The position numbers were made by a program, and so were the translations under genes. A DNA stretch of 64,000 nucleotides from B1 sp964355075. Lineage in GTDB: Bacteria > Bacteroidota > Bacteroidia > UKL13-3. The notes under the pieces are model-generated. The model was not told the DNA's origin and did not search any database. It was given only the letters and a program-made list of their open reading frames with translations. The stretch is from NCBI GenBank assembly GCA_964355075.1, contig CAYHCF010000014.1, positions 1-64,000 on the forward strand, read 5' to 3'. This document shows, piece by piece, positions 44,906 to 54,684 of this stretch (position 1 is the first letter of the stretch; every line of letters begins with the position of its first letter).

Positions 44906-46053
44906 TTTAATAATTGAATGGTAGCATCCATAACCTCTTTAACCAAAATATCATCGATTGAAGCCGGAGAATTATATTTGCTTGTTTCTGCCGACGTCCT
45001 TTTATCATTCAGTATTCGCAAAAACTTTTTTGGATAAAGCGTAAGCAAATTCGGGCATGTACCTTCAGGATAGGGTGCAAAACGCCCATAATGTCTGCCC
45101 ATCAGAAGGCAGATGGTAGGGGTATCTATTGCTGCTCCTATATGAAAGGCACTTGAATCGTTTGTAATAAGTAAGGCGGTGCTTTGAATAAACTCAATTA
45201 ATTGAGGCAAATTGGTCTGACCACAATGGTTTATCAATCCGGGGACATTTCCTGAATATTTAATTATTTCTTCCCCTAAGTAATAATCGTTAGCAGAACC
45301 ACAGATGTATATTGGGTTCAGGTAAGATCTCCTAAACTCCAAAACCCACAAGGCGAAATTTTTCGTTGACCATTGTTTGATTTTTTCTCCTGCACCAGGG
45401 AATAATGTGATATAATCCTTTCTTTCTTTAGCTGACAAATTAAATACCGGTTTTTTGACGGGTATGGGTTCTTCTAATAATTCTTCAAGAAATATTTTAT
45501 TTCGATTGAACTCAAAAACCTGTTCAGCATTTTTGTGAATCAACATCGTGAACCATTTGTCTGAAATCCATTTGAGAACACCTAAATCATTGGCCATATC
45601 ACCTTTTGAACCCATTCTGAATTTTGCACAACTGGCCCTGATGATGCTATCACCCCATAAAAACTCACGGGAATAATTGGGCTGAACTGCATATTCGAAG
45701 CGCTTATTATTAATTTGCGACAAAATGGATTTTCGATAAGCGGAATCAGAAGTTAACTTATTCCTGTTGATCCATATAAATTCATCCACAAATTCTTTGT
45801 CGTAACTTTCGGCCAGATCCTTCCAGATATCGTTCCCACATAAAGTAATTTTATAGTCCCGAAACTTTTTAGAATTTCTAACAAACGGCAAAAAATTTCT
45901 GAAATGAATATAATCTCCGATTGCCTCGAGTCGAACAATTAGCATAGTTTTAGGTACATATACCAATGCCCCTTTTGTAAGATATGAATCTCTGATGACA
46001 AAGTAAATGCATTTAATAAAATGACGGATCCTGAAATAGCGTTTCCAATTCAT
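44902..46053 (-). CDS. Glycosyltransferase family 9 (heptosyltransferase-like)
   Basis: A 383-residue protein starting at ATG 46053; a TTG-initiated frame is three codons longer. It belongs to family GT9 (ADP-heptose:LPS heptosyltransferase type). The second Rossmann half shows ITLFPGAGEKIKQW and LLITNDSSAFHIGAAIDTPT, the usual nucleotide-sugar-binding GT9 motif, followed by CLLMGRHYGRFAPYP. The substrate may not be heptose in this phylum. It is cytoplasmic or peripheral at the inner membrane and heads the run of genes leading to bamA. Confidence 0.8.
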   Translation of the reverse strand: MNWKRYFRIRHFIKCIYFVIRDSYLTKGALVYVPKTMLIVRLEAIGDYIHFRNFLPFVRNSKKFRDYKITLCGNDIWKDLAESYDKEFVDEFIWINRNKLTSDSAYRKSILSQINNKRFEYAVQPNYSREFLWGDSIIRASCAKFRMGSKGDMANDLGVLKWISDKWFTMLIHKNAEQVFEFNRNKIFLEELLEEPIPVKKPVFNLSAKERKDYITLFPGAGEKIKQWSTKNFALWVLEFRRSYLNPIYICGSANDYYLGEEIIKYSGNVPGLINHCGQTNLPQLIEFIQSTALLITNDSSAFHIGAAIDTPTICLLMGRHYGRFAPYPEGTCPNLLTLYPKKFLRILNDKRTSAETSKYNSPASIDDILVKEVMDATIQLLK

Positions 46054-46110
46054 GTACCTCAAAGAAAATGAAATAAAATGAACATGTGAAAAATTTATGC
46101 TGATAAGGGT

Positions 46111-46800
46111 TTATTTACAATCTATTATCTGACCTTGTTCCGAATAAATTTTTGGACTCAGATATGGAATTCCCAGGTTTAATCCACGTAAAATAAACAG
46201 CAGTGCAATGATTAGGGCAAAATATAAGCTTAATTTATTAATCCGGTTCCGGAAATTACCCGATAAAAATTGACCCAAAATGGAAACGCCAAACATCACT
46301 GGGAAGGTGCCAATTCCAAAAAAAATCATAAAAAGTGCTCCTTCCCATACTTCCTGGGTAGCAGTGGCTCCCAGTAAAGCAATGTAAACAAATCCACAGG
46401 GAAGCAAGCCATTAAAAACTCCGATAAAAAACAAGGCGGATAATGCTTTGGAATTAAACAACTGATGAACCTTTTTTGAAGAAAATAATCTAAGGGGTCT
46501 AAAAGAATAGGTCTTCATCATTGTTTGGTTCAGGGCAACCATAACAAGGATCAGAATTCCAGCTATTATGCTAATACTTTGCTGAAATCCCGCTAATTTT
46601 AATCCCAGTCCAAAAGCTCCCGAAACAATTCCTAAACAGGAATAGGTTACAATTCGCCCGGAATTGTATAGTAAACGCCCAAAATAAAATCCAGCTCCTT
46701 CAATTTGTTTTCCCGGAAGTGCAAAAGCAATAGGTCCGCACATTCCTGCACAATGAAAGCTTCCAAAGAAACCGGTTAATAAAGCAGTTATCCAAAACAT
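46111..46800 (-). CDS. TauE/SafE-family membrane protein of the cbb3 locus
   Basis: A 229-residue protein with about six membrane helices. The opening TGFFGSFHCAGMCGPIAFALP carries the HCxGMCGP motif of the small SafE/DsbD-related subgroup found at the end of cbb3 operons in Bacteroidota. The His/Cys pair in the first helix looks suited to copper. Its ATG overlaps the stop of the ccoH gene (TGATG), so they are co-translated. It most likely handles copper or redox chemistry for oxidase assembly; a true sulfite exporter role is unlikely here. Confidence 0.82.
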   Translation of the reverse strand: MFWITALLTGFFGSFHCAGMCGPIAFALPGKQIEGAGFYFGRLLYNSGRIVTYSCLGIVSGAFGLGLKLAGFQQSISIIAGILILVMVALNQTMMKTYSFRPLRLFSSKKVHQLFNSKALSALFFIGVFNGLLPCGFVYIALLGATATQEVWEGALFMIFFGIGTFPVMFGVSILGQFLSGNFRNRINKLSLYFALIIALLFILRGLNLGIPYLSPKIYSEQGQIIDCK

Positions 46801-47258
46801 CACAATACTATTTCCTTTTTTAATAAATGTTTTCCATCCTTTTCATCCCACCCGAGCGTGAGTTTCCATTTGCCTTTATCAATATTTGACACGTTAATGC
46901 CTGTCGGAATGCTATCAATCAAAACAAAATTTACAGAAAAGTCTTTGGATTTATCAGAAGCTCTGTAAAAAAATGCGTTTACCGTAAGGGTGTCTCCAAT
47001 TGAATATTTATTTAAAAATAAATATTCTGAAATTGTGTCAATACCTGTGTAGCCTTGTAGTTTCCCAATGAGGATGTTTATTCTGCTTTCTGAATTTTTA
47101 CTGTCATCAATAATTTGCTGATAGTTAATTCCCTTTTCATAATAGCTTTCTTCAACCAAAGGCATATCCGTTTGGGAGATTCTTAATACCATAATAATCA
47201 CAAAACCCATAAATAAGATAGAAAATAAAGCCATTTTGGCACCCCAATTGATTTTCAT
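46800..47258 (-). CDS. ccoH: Cytochrome oxidase assembly protein FixH/CcoH
   Basis: A 152-residue protein with one N-terminal membrane helix (MALFSILFMGFVIIMVLRI) and a periplasmic beta-rich FixH domain. The hallmark after the helix is LVEESYYEKGINYQQIID, conserved in FixH. It assists maturation of cbb3 oxidase with CcoI and CcoG. It lies 32 bases after ccoG and overlaps the safE-like gene, so it is part of an assembly-factor operon. Confidence 0.88.
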   Translation of the reverse strand: MKINWGAKMALFSILFMGFVIIMVLRISQTDMPLVEESYYEKGINYQQIIDDSKNSESRINILIGKLQGYTGIDTISEYLFLNKYSIGDTLTVNAFFYRASDKSKDFSVNFVLIDSIPTGINVSNIDKGKWKLTLGWDEKDGKHLLKKEIVL

Positions 47259-47290
47259 TTATTCTTAATTTTGTGGCCTAATATAAGGTA

Positions 47291-48703
47291 TTATCGTTTA
47301 GTTTTGAATTGGGGTCCGTTGAACCTTGATTTCATTTCCTCCATTAACTTACCATTACTGAATACCTGAACCCTCACCGGGGTTGAGATTTGGTGAATTT
47401 CATTGACATCAACTATGATAAAGAAGGATGTTTTTCCAATACTTTCTTTGTGCACAGTTATTTCATTTCCGTCAATCAATTCTATTTCGCCTTTCGGTTC
47501 AATTAACTTTATTTCAACCGGCAAATCCTGAAAGGTTTTATTGACAAACTCAATACTGTATAAATTGCTGATGCGGCCATCATTCTGATTCTGATAGAGC
47601 ATTCCCGGAGCACGAAGCATGGTTGTTTCAACTAATTTTCGGGTAACCAAAAGGTAAATAAAAAAGCCAAATAATGCGGCAAGAACCACGGTATAAGACA
47701 CATTTCTTGCATTCAATCTCAATTTTGTCCCTTTGGTAATTCCGTTTAGGGAGGCAAACCGGATTAATCCCTTCGGTTTAGCTATTTTTATCATCACCTC
47801 ATCACAGGCATCCATACATGCTGTACAATGAATGCATTCCAATTGTGTTCCGTTTCTTATGTCAATTCCGGTAGGACAAACCTTCACACATAACTCACAA
47901 TCTACGCAATCACCAGATATCCTTTCTTCAGATCTTTTTATTTTTTTTCTGGGTTCACCTCTCACAAAATCGTATCCTACCACTAAAGAATTCTTATCTA
48001 ATAATAAACCCTGCAATCTCCCATAAGGACAAATAAAATTACAAATTAATTCGCGCATTCTGGCATAAACAAAATAGAATATGCTGGTAAAAATGATCAG
48101 CGAAACAAGTAGGCCAATATGGGATAATGGCCCGTCAATAACCAATAATTTAAGTTCGTCATATCCTATAATATAAGCCAGAAAAGTATTGGCGATGACA
48201 AAGGACAAAACCCAAAACAGAAGGTGCTTGAAGGTCTTTTTGATAATTTTTTGAAAATTCAGCTTTTGATTATCTAATTTTATTTGTTGTTGGTAATCTC
48301 CTTCTATAGCATATTCAATTTTCCTGAACAGCATTTCCATAAAGATAGTTTGAGGACATACCCAGCCACACCAGACTCTGCCAAATAAAACGGTAAACAA
48401 TATGATAAACAACATAAAGGAGAGCATCAGCAATGCAAACAGGTTTAAATCCTGAGGCCAGAATACCATTCCGAATATGATAAACTTTCTTTCCAGAATA
48501 TTTAGTAATAACAATGGGCGATCATTCAGGCGCATAAATGGGCCGCCAAACATAATCAGCATCAAAAACCAACTAAGCCAGGTACGGTAATCGTGAAACT
48601 TTCCCCTGGGTTTTTTAGCATATATCCAGAGACGTTTACCTGAAGGGTCAACATTTGAAAGTTCGTCTCTGAAATGAGCAGGATCTAATACATTTGAACG
48701 CAT
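47291..48703 (-). CDS. ccoG: Cytochrome c oxidase accessory protein CcoG (FixG)
   Basis: A 470-residue membrane ferredoxin; the start is placed at ATG 48703 because the longer frame needs a TTG and runs into the preceding terminator. It has about five membrane helices, VFFGRVW-type CPQTIFMEMLFRKIEYA and NFICPYGRLQ motifs, then two 4Fe-4S clusters (CVDCELCVKVCP and CIHCTACMDAC, residues ~270-310). A C-terminal Ig-like periplasmic domain follows the last TM. CcoG is a cupric reductase needed for cbb3 oxidase maturation. It is the first gene of ccoG-ccoH-safE, directly after the terminator of ccoNOQP. Confidence 0.93.
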   Translation of the reverse strand: MRSNVLDPAHFRDELSNVDPSGKRLWIYAKKPRGKFHDYRTWLSWFLMLIMFGGPFMRLNDRPLLLLNILERKFIIFGMVFWPQDLNLFALLMLSFMLFIILFTVLFGRVWCGWVCPQTIFMEMLFRKIEYAIEGDYQQQIKLDNQKLNFQKIIKKTFKHLLFWVLSFVIANTFLAYIIGYDELKLLVIDGPLSHIGLLVSLIIFTSIFYFVYARMRELICNFICPYGRLQGLLLDKNSLVVGYDFVRGEPRKKIKRSEERISGDCVDCELCVKVCPTGIDIRNGTQLECIHCTACMDACDEVMIKIAKPKGLIRFASLNGITKGTKLRLNARNVSYTVVLAALFGFFIYLLVTRKLVETTMLRAPGMLYQNQNDGRISNLYSIEFVNKTFQDLPVEIKLIEPKGEIELIDGNEITVHKESIGKTSFFIIVDVNEIHQISTPVRVQVFSNGKLMEEMKSRFNGPQFKTKR

Positions 48704-48730
48704 CGTTTTTTTGATAGACAATCTTTACAA

Positions 48731-48775
48731 AAAAGAAGTTAAACAGCTTGCGAGAATAACTGTTTAACTTCTTTT
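48731..48775 (-). terminator. Terminator after ccoP
   Basis: A 16-base perfect stem AAAAGAAGTTAAACAG (48731-48746) with its complement (48760-48775), loop of 13 bases. On the minus strand it is followed by TTTTTTG. It separates the oxidase structural genes from ccoG. Confidence 0.85.
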
Positions 48776-48801
48776 CTAATAGGTAATTTTTAATACAAAG
48801 G

Positions 48802-49683
48802 CTATTTCAATGAAATAGCTTTAACCGCTGCCATTGTATCTACATTGGTCTGCACAGCAGTGCTATCTTCTTTAAACAAATCGCCCTGAGGCTCTTTTGG
48901 GTTTGGCGGATTTGTTCCTTTCAGTGATTTAACATAGGAAGCCAGTTGCTGTATCTGTTTACCACTAAAAGTACTATTCCAGGTGATCATTCCTTTTGCC
49001 GGAACGCCATATTTTATCGTTTTAAAAATTGATTTCACATCGCCACCATGTATCCAATAGAAGTCCGTTAAATTAGGGCCAACTTTTCCTTCGGCCTTTT
49101 CGCCATGGCAAACCACACATTTCTCTTTAAAATTTTTAGCACCGGCAGAAATTGACTGATTATCTGTAAGGAGCGTAACCGTATTTTCATCTATCAGATT
49201 TCCTGATTTTTTAAGGTAGGCTTCAACGGCAATTTTAGAAGCATTTACTTCTTCAATATATTCGCTTTCCTGCAACTTATTGAATTTGAAAACATGATAA
49301 TTGAGCAAATACAAAACGGCAAAAATAACCGTAGTATAAAAAATAAAATTGAACCATGGGGGTGTGGGATTATCTAATTCGGAGATTCCATCGTAATCTT
49401 CATCCATTATCAATTCCTGTTCTGATTTTTCTGATTTTAATCCCGCAAATCTATCCCACCAAGAAAGCCTGAATTTGTTGTCATTTAAGCTGCGAAGCCG
49501 CCTCATGGATGCGTATAGTGCAGCTAACAGGTAAATAACCAAACACATTAAGATTACATCAATTGCTTCCAACACAGAAGATAAACTTAAGGTGGAAGAA
49601 GCAGGGGTATCAGCCATGTTTTGTGCAGATAAAGAGCCTGCAATTATAAAGAGAGCCGACAAAGTATAAATTATTCGCTTCAT
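48802..49683 (-). CDS. ccoP: cbb3-type cytochrome c oxidase subunit III (mono-heme CcoP)
   Basis: A 293-residue subunit with a signal-like N-terminus (to about residue 20), a TM near 40-60, a linker containing PTPPWFNFIFYTTVIFAVLYL (second TM, ~115-135) and a C-terminal cytochrome c domain. There is a single haem-binding CVVCH at about residue 189, with the distal Met probably in GVPAKGMITW. Proteobacterial CcoP has two haems; one is common in Bacteroidota. The domain carries electrons to the CcoO/CcoN module encoded upstream. It ends the structural operon at a strong terminator. Confidence 0.92.
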   Translation of the reverse strand: MKRIIYTLSALFIIAGSLSAQNMADTPASSTLSLSSVLEAIDVILMCLVIYLLAALYASMRRLRSLNDNKFRLSWWDRFAGLKSEKSEQELIMDEDYDGISELDNPTPPWFNFIFYTTVIFAVLYLLNYHVFKFNKLQESEYIEEVNASKIAVEAYLKKSGNLIDENTVTLLTDNQSISAGAKNFKEKCVVCHGEKAEGKVGPNLTDFYWIHGGDVKSIFKTIKYGVPAKGMITWNSTFSGKQIQQLASYVKSLKGTNPPNPKEPQGDLFKEDSTAVQTNVDTMAAVKAISLK

Positions 49684-49694
49684 GATTATAAATT

Positions 49695-49856
49695 TTAATT
49701 TTCCAAAGGTTTTTCAGCCATTTCTTTCAAATATCTTTTATCAGCTTTAAAAATAAACCAGAGCACGCCGGCAAAGAATACCATAAATACAATTAAAGAA
49801 AAGATCAGATAGCTGTTCTGAAATCCTGATAAATTTTGTAAATGTTGTTTGAACAT
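49695..49856 (-). CDS. ccoQ: cbb3 oxidase small subunit CcoQ
   Basis: A 53-residue frame from ATG 49856 to TAA 49695, too short for many gene callers. It has one membrane helix (YLIFSLIVFMVFFAGVLWFI) and a charged cytoplasmic tail KADKRYLKEMAEKPLEN. Its position between ccoNO and ccoP and this topology (single TM, FW-rich end, Lys/Glu tail) are those of CcoQ/FixQ, which stabilises the cbb3 complex. Confidence 0.85.
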   Translation of the reverse strand: MFKQHLQNLSGFQNSYLIFSLIVFMVFFAGVLWFIFKADKRYLKEMAEKPLEN

Positions 49857-49870
49857 GGCCTTATTAATTA

Positions 49871-52000
49871 TTATCTGTTTGTTGTATTATTTAATTTAAT
49901 ATCGGTTCCCATTCTTTGTAAATAGGCAATCAGGGCAATAATTTCTTTATTACTCTCAACCGGATATCCATCCTTGGTTAAACCCGCTGCAATTTTTTCG
50001 GCTTGCTTTTTTAAATCTTCTTCTGCAATTTTTTCGTAGCCCCTTTCATAAGGAACCCCCAATTTACGCATGGCATTAATTTTATCAGCGGTATTACCGG
50101 TATACAGATTATTTTCGAGAAGCCATGGATAATTAGGCATGATTGAGCCTGGCGACATATTAGCCGGCGCCAGCATATGAAGATAATGCCAGCTATTGGG
50201 ATATTTACCGCCAATACGCATCAAATCTGGACCGGTTCTTTTTGAGCCCCACAAAAAAGGATGATCGTAAACATATTCACCCGCTTTTGAGTATTCGCCA
50301 TAGCGTTCAGTTTCACTTCTGAAAGGACGTACCATTTGTGAGTGGCAGCTTACACATCCTTCTCTGATATATAGATCCCTTCCCTGTAATTCGAGTGCCG
50401 AATAGGGCTTCACACTGCTAATGGTTGGAATATTTGATTTGATAGTAAGGATGGGGATAATCTCAACCATGCCACCGATTAATATCACCAAAATGGTAAG
50501 TACCAATAGTGTTACCGGCTTACGTTCAAAAGCTTTATGCCAATAGGTTTGTGCACCATGCGGAGTAAAACTTTTTTCAAGGGCAGGGGCCTCGGCGGCT
50601 TCGTTGGCAATTAATTTGCCACTTGCAGCCGTTTTTATTAAGTTATATATCATCAGGAAAACACCACTTAAAAATAAGCAACCACCTATTGAGCGCATAA
50701 TGTGCATGGGTATTATCTGCAAAGTAGTTTCCAGAAAATTGGGATATTTTAACATTCCTTCAGGTAAAAACTCCCTCCACATCATTCCCTGAGCGAAACC
50801 ACTCCAGTACATTGGAATTACATAAAACAAAATACCTAAAGTTGAAATCCAGAAATGTGCATTGGCCAGAGAATTGGAGTATAATTTGGTGCCATAAATT
50901 TTTGGAACCAGCCAATAAAACATACCAAAAGTCATTAAGCCATTCCATCCCAATGCCCCGGTATGTACATGAGCAACTATCCAATCGGTAAAGTGTGCGA
51001 TGGCGTTAACGTTTTTTAATGCCAACATCGGTCCTTCAAAAGTGGCCATACCATATGCGGTAACCCCCACTGCAAAGAATTTCAAAACGGGTTCATCTCT
51101 AACTTTATCCCAAGCGCCGCGTAAGGTCAGTAAACCATTAATCATACCCCCCCAGGAAGGAGCGATTAACATAATTGAAAAGGCTACTCCTACCGATTGA
51201 ACCCAACTGGGTAAAGCCGAATATAACAAATGGTGAGGACCTGCCCAGATATAGATGAAGATAAGTGTCCAGAAGTGAAGAATTGATAATTTATAGGAAT
51301 ATACAGGACGGTTAACTGCTTTGGGTAAATAATAATACATGATGCCCAGATAAGGTGTAGTTAAAAAAAAGGCTACTGCATTATGCCCATACCACCACTG
51401 AACCAAGGCATCCTGAACACCGGCATAAACCATATAACTCTTAAACCAACTTACCGGCAATTCAAACGATACTACAATATGTAAAATGGCTACAGTTATA
51501 AAAGTGGCTATATAAAACCAAATGGCAACATACATATGTCGTTCTCTGCGCTTGATGATAGTACCAAACATATTGATACCAAATGCAAGCCATACCAAAG
51601 TAATAGCAATATCCACCGGCCATTCCAGTTCTGCATATTCATGAGAAGTAGTATAACCCAAAGGCAAAGTTATGGCGGCAGCCAAAATGATAAGTTGCCA
51701 ACCCCAGAAATGAAAATTACCCAGAATATCACTATAAAGCCGGGCTTTGCAAAGACGTTGCAGGGAATAATAAATACCGGCAAATATGGCATTCCCTACA
51801 AATGCGAAAATCACTGCATTGGTATGTAATGGCCTGATCCTTCCAAACGAGGTATAGGGAAGATCAAGGTTGAGCGCGGGATAATACAACTGAATAGCTG
51901 CCATCAGGCCCACCAGCATGCCAACAACTCCAAATAGCATGGAAGCGATAATAAAATTCCGGATAATTCGGTTGTCGTAGTTAAATTGTTCGATTTGCAT
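49871..52000 (-). CDS. ccoNO: cbb3-type cytochrome c oxidase, fused subunits I and II (CcoNO)
   Basis: A 709-residue fusion. Residues ~1-480 are the 12-helix catalytic subunit CcoN, with His-rich haem/CuB helices (PLHTNAVIFAFVGN, WWYGHNAVAFFLTTPYLG, AGPHHLLYSA and HVHTGALGWNG). Residues ~490-709 are CcoO, with one TM (LVLTILVILIGGMVEI) and a haem c site GCVSCHSQMVRP at about residue 549. The enzyme reduces oxygen at low oxygen tension and pumps protons. Fused CcoNO is usual in Bacteroidota. It is followed by ccoQ and ccoP and preceded by ccoS and ccoI. Confidence 0.95.
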   Translation of the reverse strand: MQIEQFNYDNRIIRNFIIASMLFGVVGMLVGLMAAIQLYYPALNLDLPYTSFGRIRPLHTNAVIFAFVGNAIFAGIYYSLQRLCKARLYSDILGNFHFWGWQLIILAAAITLPLGYTTSHEYAELEWPVDIAITLVWLAFGINMFGTIIKRRERHMYVAIWFYIATFITVAILHIVVSFELPVSWFKSYMVYAGVQDALVQWWYGHNAVAFFLTTPYLGIMYYYLPKAVNRPVYSYKLSILHFWTLIFIYIWAGPHHLLYSALPSWVQSVGVAFSIMLIAPSWGGMINGLLTLRGAWDKVRDEPVLKFFAVGVTAYGMATFEGPMLALKNVNAIAHFTDWIVAHVHTGALGWNGLMTFGMFYWLVPKIYGTKLYSNSLANAHFWISTLGILFYVIPMYWSGFAQGMMWREFLPEGMLKYPNFLETTLQIIPMHIMRSIGGCLFLSGVFLMIYNLIKTAASGKLIANEAAEAPALEKSFTPHGAQTYWHKAFERKPVTLLVLTILVILIGGMVEIIPILTIKSNIPTISSVKPYSALELQGRDLYIREGCVSCHSQMVRPFRSETERYGEYSKAGEYVYDHPFLWGSKRTGPDLMRIGGKYPNSWHYLHMLAPANMSPGSIMPNYPWLLENNLYTGNTADKINAMRKLGVPYERGYEKIAEEDLKKQAEKIAAGLTKDGYPVESNKEIIALIAYLQRMGTDIKLNNTTNR

Positions 52001-52064
52001 GGGTATCTGTTTTAAAAATAGTTATAATTTCAATACTAAAAATTGAAGAAAAAAAGATGTTTCG

Positions 52065-52244
52065 CTATTCAGTTAGATTTTCCTTTTCGGCTTGTGGCAC
52101 AATGGGCTTATCATCAAATAGAATTCGAACGGAAGGCGTATAATTATCTTCCATCTGACCCGATTTAACCGACCATATAAATGCGGCCAAAAACCCCAAA
52201 GCCATGGATAAACTAACCCCAATTAATAAAAATAATATTTTCAT
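52065..52244 (-). CDS. ccoS: cbb3 oxidase maturation protein CcoS
   Basis: A 59-residue frame from ATG 52244 to TAG 52065: one membrane helix (LFLLIGVSLSMALGFLAAFIW) followed by SVKSGQMEDNYTPSVRILFDD and a short acidic tail. The W-(S/A)-x-(K/R)-(S/N)-GQ(M/F)(D/E)D motif after the helix is the CcoS signature. It sits between ccoI and ccoN, 13 bases after ccoI. CcoS is required for incorporation of haem b and CuB. Confidence 0.9.
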   Translation of the reverse strand: MKILFLLIGVSLSMALGFLAAFIWSVKSGQMEDNYTPSVRILFDDKPIVPQAEKENLTE

Positions 52245-52257
52245 TCTAACTGCTTTT

Positions 52258-54678
52258 TTATTCTACAATTTTATTTTTTCGGGCATATAAATAGGTTGCC
52301 GTAGTGGTAAATACAATTACGCTGATACTGCTTACCGGCATTAAAATGGCAGCAATTACCGGCGATAAAACTCCCTTAACAGCAAAGCTTAATCCAACGA
52401 TATTGTATAGTAAAGATATCATAAAACTCATTCTGATTACTTTAAGGGTATCCCTTGCAAAACTAAAAAAATTTCCCAATTTCCCAAATACCGCTGCATC
52501 CATAATAATGTCACTGGAAGGAGAAAAATGTGCTGTATTCTCAGTCACGGAAATACCTATCCCAGCCACCTTTAAAGCACCGGCATCATTTAATCCATCG
52601 CCGATCATGGCAATCCGGTCACCCATTCCGTTTTGTTTTTCAATATAGCGCATTTTATCGGCAGGAGTTTGATTGAAATGCATTTCACCTGAAGAAGGGA
52701 AGAGTAATGCTAATTGGTCTCTTTCCGAATCCTGATCTCCCGATAACAAACTCAATTTCCCATATTCCGATAAGTCATTCAATACCTTGTTCAGGTCTTT
52801 CCGATAAGTATGTTTTATATAAAATGAGCCCAGACAAATGGCGTTGATTGAGACATATACCATGCTTGCTAAATTGGTATCTGTAGCAGCTTGACTATTG
52901 CCTATAAAATAATTTGAACCTACCCGAACCATTTGGCCGTCTATTATTCCTTCAATTCCTCTTCCACTAATCTCTCTAAAGGATTCTACACTTAATTTTT
53001 GAGGACTACCCGGGTATAAATAGGAGCAGATTTTTTTACTTAACGGATGAATGGAGTGGTTACATAAACTATATATACAAGAAGTCTGAAAATCACTTAG
53101 GTAATCACCTACAAATGAAACCGACGAATCGGAGGCATGTGTTATGGTTCCTGTTTTATCAAAAATAAAATGATTTATTCCGGCCATTTGTTCAATCACT
53201 TCAGGAGATTTTATATAGAATTTACTTCGCCCGAACATTCGCAAACTATTACCTAAGGCAAACGGACTTGATAAAGCAAGTGCACAGGGGCAGGCAATTA
53301 TTAATACAGAGGTAAAGGCATTAATAGATAATTCAGGTTTATGTATGAGCCAATATAAACCCGAAGTAATGGCAATACCCAGTAAAAGGATCGTGAAATA
53401 CCTGCTGACTTTTGATTGAAAAGATTGAATTTTCGCTGAATTGTTTTTTGTAAAATGCGCACTATTCCACAACTGAGTCAGGTAACTTTGGGAGACTGAT
53501 TTATAAACTTCCAACTCGATGGTTCCGCCTATCTGTCGGCCGCCGGCATAAATTATTTCACCCAGTATTTTCGTAACAGGTAAATGCTCGCCGGTAACAA
53601 AACTAAAATCTATCTGCGCTTCGCCTTGTAACAAGATTGAATCGGCTGGTATTATTTCATGATGACGGATCAGAATGCGATGGCCTATCTTTAATTTATT
53701 AACAGGCAGCGTAGTTTCTATATCCTTATCGATCACAGAAACCGCAATTGGGAAATAAGATTTATAATCACGTTCAAAAGATAATGCATCAAAGGTTCGT
53801 TGTTGAACCCACTTTCCGATTAAAAGAAAGAAAACCAATCCGGTAAGGGTATCAAAAAACCCGATTCCGGTCTGAGAAATTACTTCATAGCAACTTCTGA
53901 CAAACATGACTAAAATACCTAACGCCAGCGGGAAATCGATATGGATGATTCCTTTCCTTAAACTTTTATAAGCAGAAATAAAATAATCACGTGCACTGAA
54001 GAAAAAAACAGGAGTGGCCAGAACCATATTGAGTATTCCAAATAACTTTGAGAAATTAGTTTGTGAAAATGGATCCAAACCAAAATATTCCGGAAAACTG
54101 ATGAGCATCATATTTCCAAAACAAAAACCTGCTACGCCGATCTGATAGAGTAATTTACGATAATTATCTGATTTCTTTTCCGACTCCAGGTCATTCAGAT
54201 TGAGGGAGGGTTCATAGCCCAGAGAAGAGAGTAATTCAACCAGCTTACGCAGACTGCATACCTCCTGGCTAAAGGTGAGAGAAAGCTGTTTCTTTAAGAA
54301 ATCAACCCGACAGTTTAATATTCCTTTTTGCAGCTTGTATAAACTTTCCAGTAGCCAAATACAACTACTACAGTGCATTGTTGGAATATTGAAAGTGATT
54401 TTGGATATTTTTTCATCCCGATAGTCTAGGAGCTGTTTTTGTATTTGCTCATCTTCTAAATAATTGAATTTTACTTTTGAAACAGGATTTTTAAGGGATA
54501 ACCCGGGGTTCATGTCAAGGGTATAATAATCACAAAGATTATTAGCCGACAAAATTTCATAAACCCCTTTACATCCATTGCAGCAAAAATTTTTCTGGTC
54601 GTAGCGCACAGGAATACTCCCAACTAAATCTCCACAATGAAAACACTTAGTTTTTGTTGTGCTTTTTACAAATGACAC
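52258..54678 (-). CDS. ccoI: Copper-transporting P-type ATPase CcoI (FixI)
   Basis: An 806-residue P1B-type ATPase that delivers copper to the periplasm for cbb3 oxidase. It starts at GTG 54678; no in-frame ATG is nearby. The N-terminus has two Cys motifs, CFHCG and CCNGCKGVYEIL (CcoI-type zinc-ribbon-like domain), then an HMA domain with PTMHCSSCIWLLE. Eight membrane helices follow, with CPC in IIACPCALALSSP, the phosphorylation site DKTGTITHAS, FVTGEHLPV (TGE) and GDGLNDAGALK. It is preceded by a Usp gene six bases upstream and followed by ccoS. Confidence 0.95.
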   Translation of the reverse strand: MSFVKSTTKTKCFHCGDLVGSIPVRYDQKNFCCNGCKGVYEILSANNLCDYYTLDMNPGLSLKNPVSKVKFNYLEDEQIQKQLLDYRDEKISKITFNIPTMHCSSCIWLLESLYKLQKGILNCRVDFLKKQLSLTFSQEVCSLRKLVELLSSLGYEPSLNLNDLESEKKSDNYRKLLYQIGVAGFCFGNMMLISFPEYFGLDPFSQTNFSKLFGILNMVLATPVFFFSARDYFISAYKSLRKGIIHIDFPLALGILVMFVRSCYEVISQTGIGFFDTLTGLVFFLLIGKWVQQRTFDALSFERDYKSYFPIAVSVIDKDIETTLPVNKLKIGHRILIRHHEIIPADSILLQGEAQIDFSFVTGEHLPVTKILGEIIYAGGRQIGGTIELEVYKSVSQSYLTQLWNSAHFTKNNSAKIQSFQSKVSRYFTILLLGIAITSGLYWLIHKPELSINAFTSVLIIACPCALALSSPFALGNSLRMFGRSKFYIKSPEVIEQMAGINHFIFDKTGTITHASDSSVSFVGDYLSDFQTSCIYSLCNHSIHPLSKKICSYLYPGSPQKLSVESFREISGRGIEGIIDGQMVRVGSNYFIGNSQAATDTNLASMVYVSINAICLGSFYIKHTYRKDLNKVLNDLSEYGKLSLLSGDQDSERDQLALLFPSSGEMHFNQTPADKMRYIEKQNGMGDRIAMIGDGLNDAGALKVAGIGISVTENTAHFSPSSDIIMDAAVFGKLGNFFSFARDTLKVIRMSFMISLLYNIVGLSFAVKGVLSPVIAAILMPVSSISVIVFTTTATYLYARKNKIVE

Positions 54679-54684
54679 GGCAAA

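Noticed and set aside
52029..52047. TTCAAT-N7-ATTGAA dyad before ccoNO as an FNR site
   Set aside because: Half sites have the wrong orientation and spacing for an FNR box (TTGAT-N4-ATCAA), and there is no evidence of a promoter between ccoS and ccoNO.
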